From Eukaryota sp. TZLM1-RC (Eukaryota > Metamonada: BaSk clade), in assembly GCA_040285825.1 (NCBI GenBank), contig JAUPSS010000004.1:6269658-6333657 (forward strand): 64,000 nucleotides of DNA, in the 5' to 3' direction. The translations under genes and the position numbers were made by a program. Of the stretch, positions 62,753-64,000 are shown one piece after another. The notes under the pieces were generated by a model. That model worked only from the letters and a program-made list of their open reading frames with translations. It was not told the origin of the DNA and searched no databases. The stretch's first letter is position 1. The number at the start of each line of letters is the position of its first letter.

Positions 62753-64000
62753 AAGTGAAGGTGAATTTGTTATCGAATTCTCCAGTTTCCACAATAATTG
62801 ATGATATTGAAATTCAAGCCAAATTATATTCAATTGATGCTATTCGTCATTTGGGTTCGTTTTTAGGAAATAATGATGAAATTACCAAAAAATTGTTTGA
62901 AAAGTTGAACTCAATTTCTGACAAAATTGACCGAATGATGAATTTAGATATAAAAAAACACATCAAATTTACCATTATAAGACTGTGTTTTAGTTCCAAT
63001 TTTAATCATATATTTCGATCTACAAATCCTCTCGTCACTAGACCTTTGGCTCAAAAGTTTAATGAGTTACGTGCAAAAGTTCTGTCTCAATTACTGGGAT
63101 GTAAAATGTTTCAAATTCCAGATCATGCTTACCTTAGGCCACAATATGGTGGTTTAGGGTGGACGAAGGCTTCTATTCTTACCTCGTGTGCTTTTGTTGG
63201 TGGATGCAGAAATGCAATCTTTGAGTTCTCCGAAAGATTTGCAGATTGGGAAGATTTATTGATGACAACGCAAAGTTCCACTGTTTTTGCATTAAATGAA
63301 GAAATTTCAAGAATTGATGTAGAAAAATGGGGTTGATGTTTTCCCCAATCTTTCAATGGCAGTATTCCAGAAAAAAATGTTTTAAATTTGAAGTACACTC
63401 TTCGAACATTACAGAAAAGATTGACTGGAATGTATGAAAAAGATCTTTATAATAATATTTGCAGCTCGGCTGTTTTAAATCAAGATCTTCACTCATTGTT
63501 ATTGGAAAAGGGTGTTTGTGAAAACAAGGTGTCAGATTCTTCACTTTTTGTAACCATTGTACCACGAAGATTTGGATTGTGTGCTACTAATGAAGCATTT
63601 GTAACAAAAATGAGATTATATTTGAACATCCCCATTAACCAATTATTATCAAAAGAAAAATGTATTTGTTCGAATTCACCTCAACTCACTTTTGCGCCAT
63701 GCTCTAAATTGCTCAAAATTGATAACTTATCGTTCTTCATTACATGATGCTGTTAGAGACACTGTTTTCAATATGGCACAAACTGCAAGGATATCGTGTA
63801 TCAAAGAGCCCCTGCTGAAAGAAACACTTTCTCTGAATAATTTTGGTTCTGATGATAGAGGTGATGTATACTGTGATTGGATTGATAATTCTGAAGCTAT
63901 TGTTGACTTTGTCTCATGTAATGTTGCAAACGATACTTTGGTTCACAGAAGAAAACTTAATCCTGTGGCTGCTCTGGATTTTAAAGCAAAAGAAAAACAT
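62753..64000 (+). mobile_element. RLE-A retroelement copy, running off the window
   Basis: It begins after the RT palm (DDIEIQAKLYSIDAIRHLGS), continues through the thumb (YGGLGWTKASILTSCAFVGG), a stop at 63334-63336, the knuckle KCICSNSPQLT, a frame break near 63690, and the nuclease up to FKAKEKH at the window end. The first RT catalytic boxes are missing. It lies head-to-head with array unit 3. Confidence 0.88.

Larger units (their letters stand above)
58790..62755. repeat. Three-unit tandem array, period ~1,630 nt
   Basis: The units start at about 58790, 60416 and 62046; the third is cut at ~62755. Anchor words (cgatatgtta at 59401 and 61031; gtttttcacc at 60001 and 61631) give a period of 1,630. 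Each unit is an RLE-A 3' end (minus strand, ~860 bp) plus ~770 bp of spacer. From ~59120 to 60400 and from ~60750 to 62030 I count only a handful of differences, for example one extra T near 61890. The middle unit is a hybrid of the outer two. Confidence 0.9.

Noticed and set aside
1-64000. CRISPR arrays, bacterial operons or ribosomal RNA genes
   Set aside because: No regularly spaced short repeats, no Shine-Dalgarno-led gene strings and no rRNA-like sequence were seen; the gene content is eukaryotic.

Overview
The window is nuclear DNA from an AT-rich, gene-dense protist. The standard code fits: TAA, TAG and TGA all act as stops. Most genes are single long ORFs. The only introns I can place are 27-37 nt long. 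Two of the three end in a CTAAC branch-point sequence lying almost against the 3' AG. Tiny introns with a fused branch point and acceptor are typical of metamonads (Fornicata, Parabasalia, Preaxostyla), so a free-living or commensal metamonad is my best guess, but the sequence does not prove it. Cytoskeletal and endomembrane genes (DOCK-type GEF, RME-8, choline-transporter-like protein, coiled-coil protein) and a tRNA-His confirm a eukaryote.

Layout. 1-5391 is the 3' part of a giant surface protein (TIG domains, cysteine-rich domain, about seven membrane helices). 5.5-16.6 kb is mostly decayed non-LTR retroelement copies around an unusual double threonine deaminase and a tRNA-His. 16.7-20.6 kb holds a small unknown gene, peptidase T and a DXO/Rai1-type decapping nuclease. 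23.5-31.6 kb holds a possible Nup85-like protein and RME-8. 31.6-34.2 kb is a retroelement/Fanzor graveyard. 34.3-46.0 kb holds an MFS transporter with two introns, a membrane-anchored GH5 glycosidase, a disordered protein and a DOCK protein. 46.1-52.3 kb is a second graveyard: a CLPTM1 fragment, a Fanzor remnant and several retroelement pieces. 52.4-58.3 kb holds a coiled-coil protein, a choline-transporter-like protein and a type I surface protein. 58.8-64.0 kb is a recombined array of retroelement pieces.

Mobile DNA. At least fifteen pieces belong to non-LTR retroelements with a reverse transcriptase, a CxC...HxxxC knuckle and a C-terminal restriction-like (PD-(D/E)XK) nuclease. I call them RLE-A, RLE-B and a third, more divergent RLE-C. 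None is intact here. They fill intergenic DNA and break no host ORF that I can see. Two remnants encode the RuvC half of Fanzor, the eukaryotic RNA-guided TnpB relative.

Most notable: the two Fanzor remnants, which share the same Asp-to-Asn change and are each followed by a retroelement tail; a threonine deaminase made of two complete copies, the first lacking the catalytic lysine; an RME-8 with no J domain; and a three-unit tandem array whose middle unit is a visible recombination hybrid.
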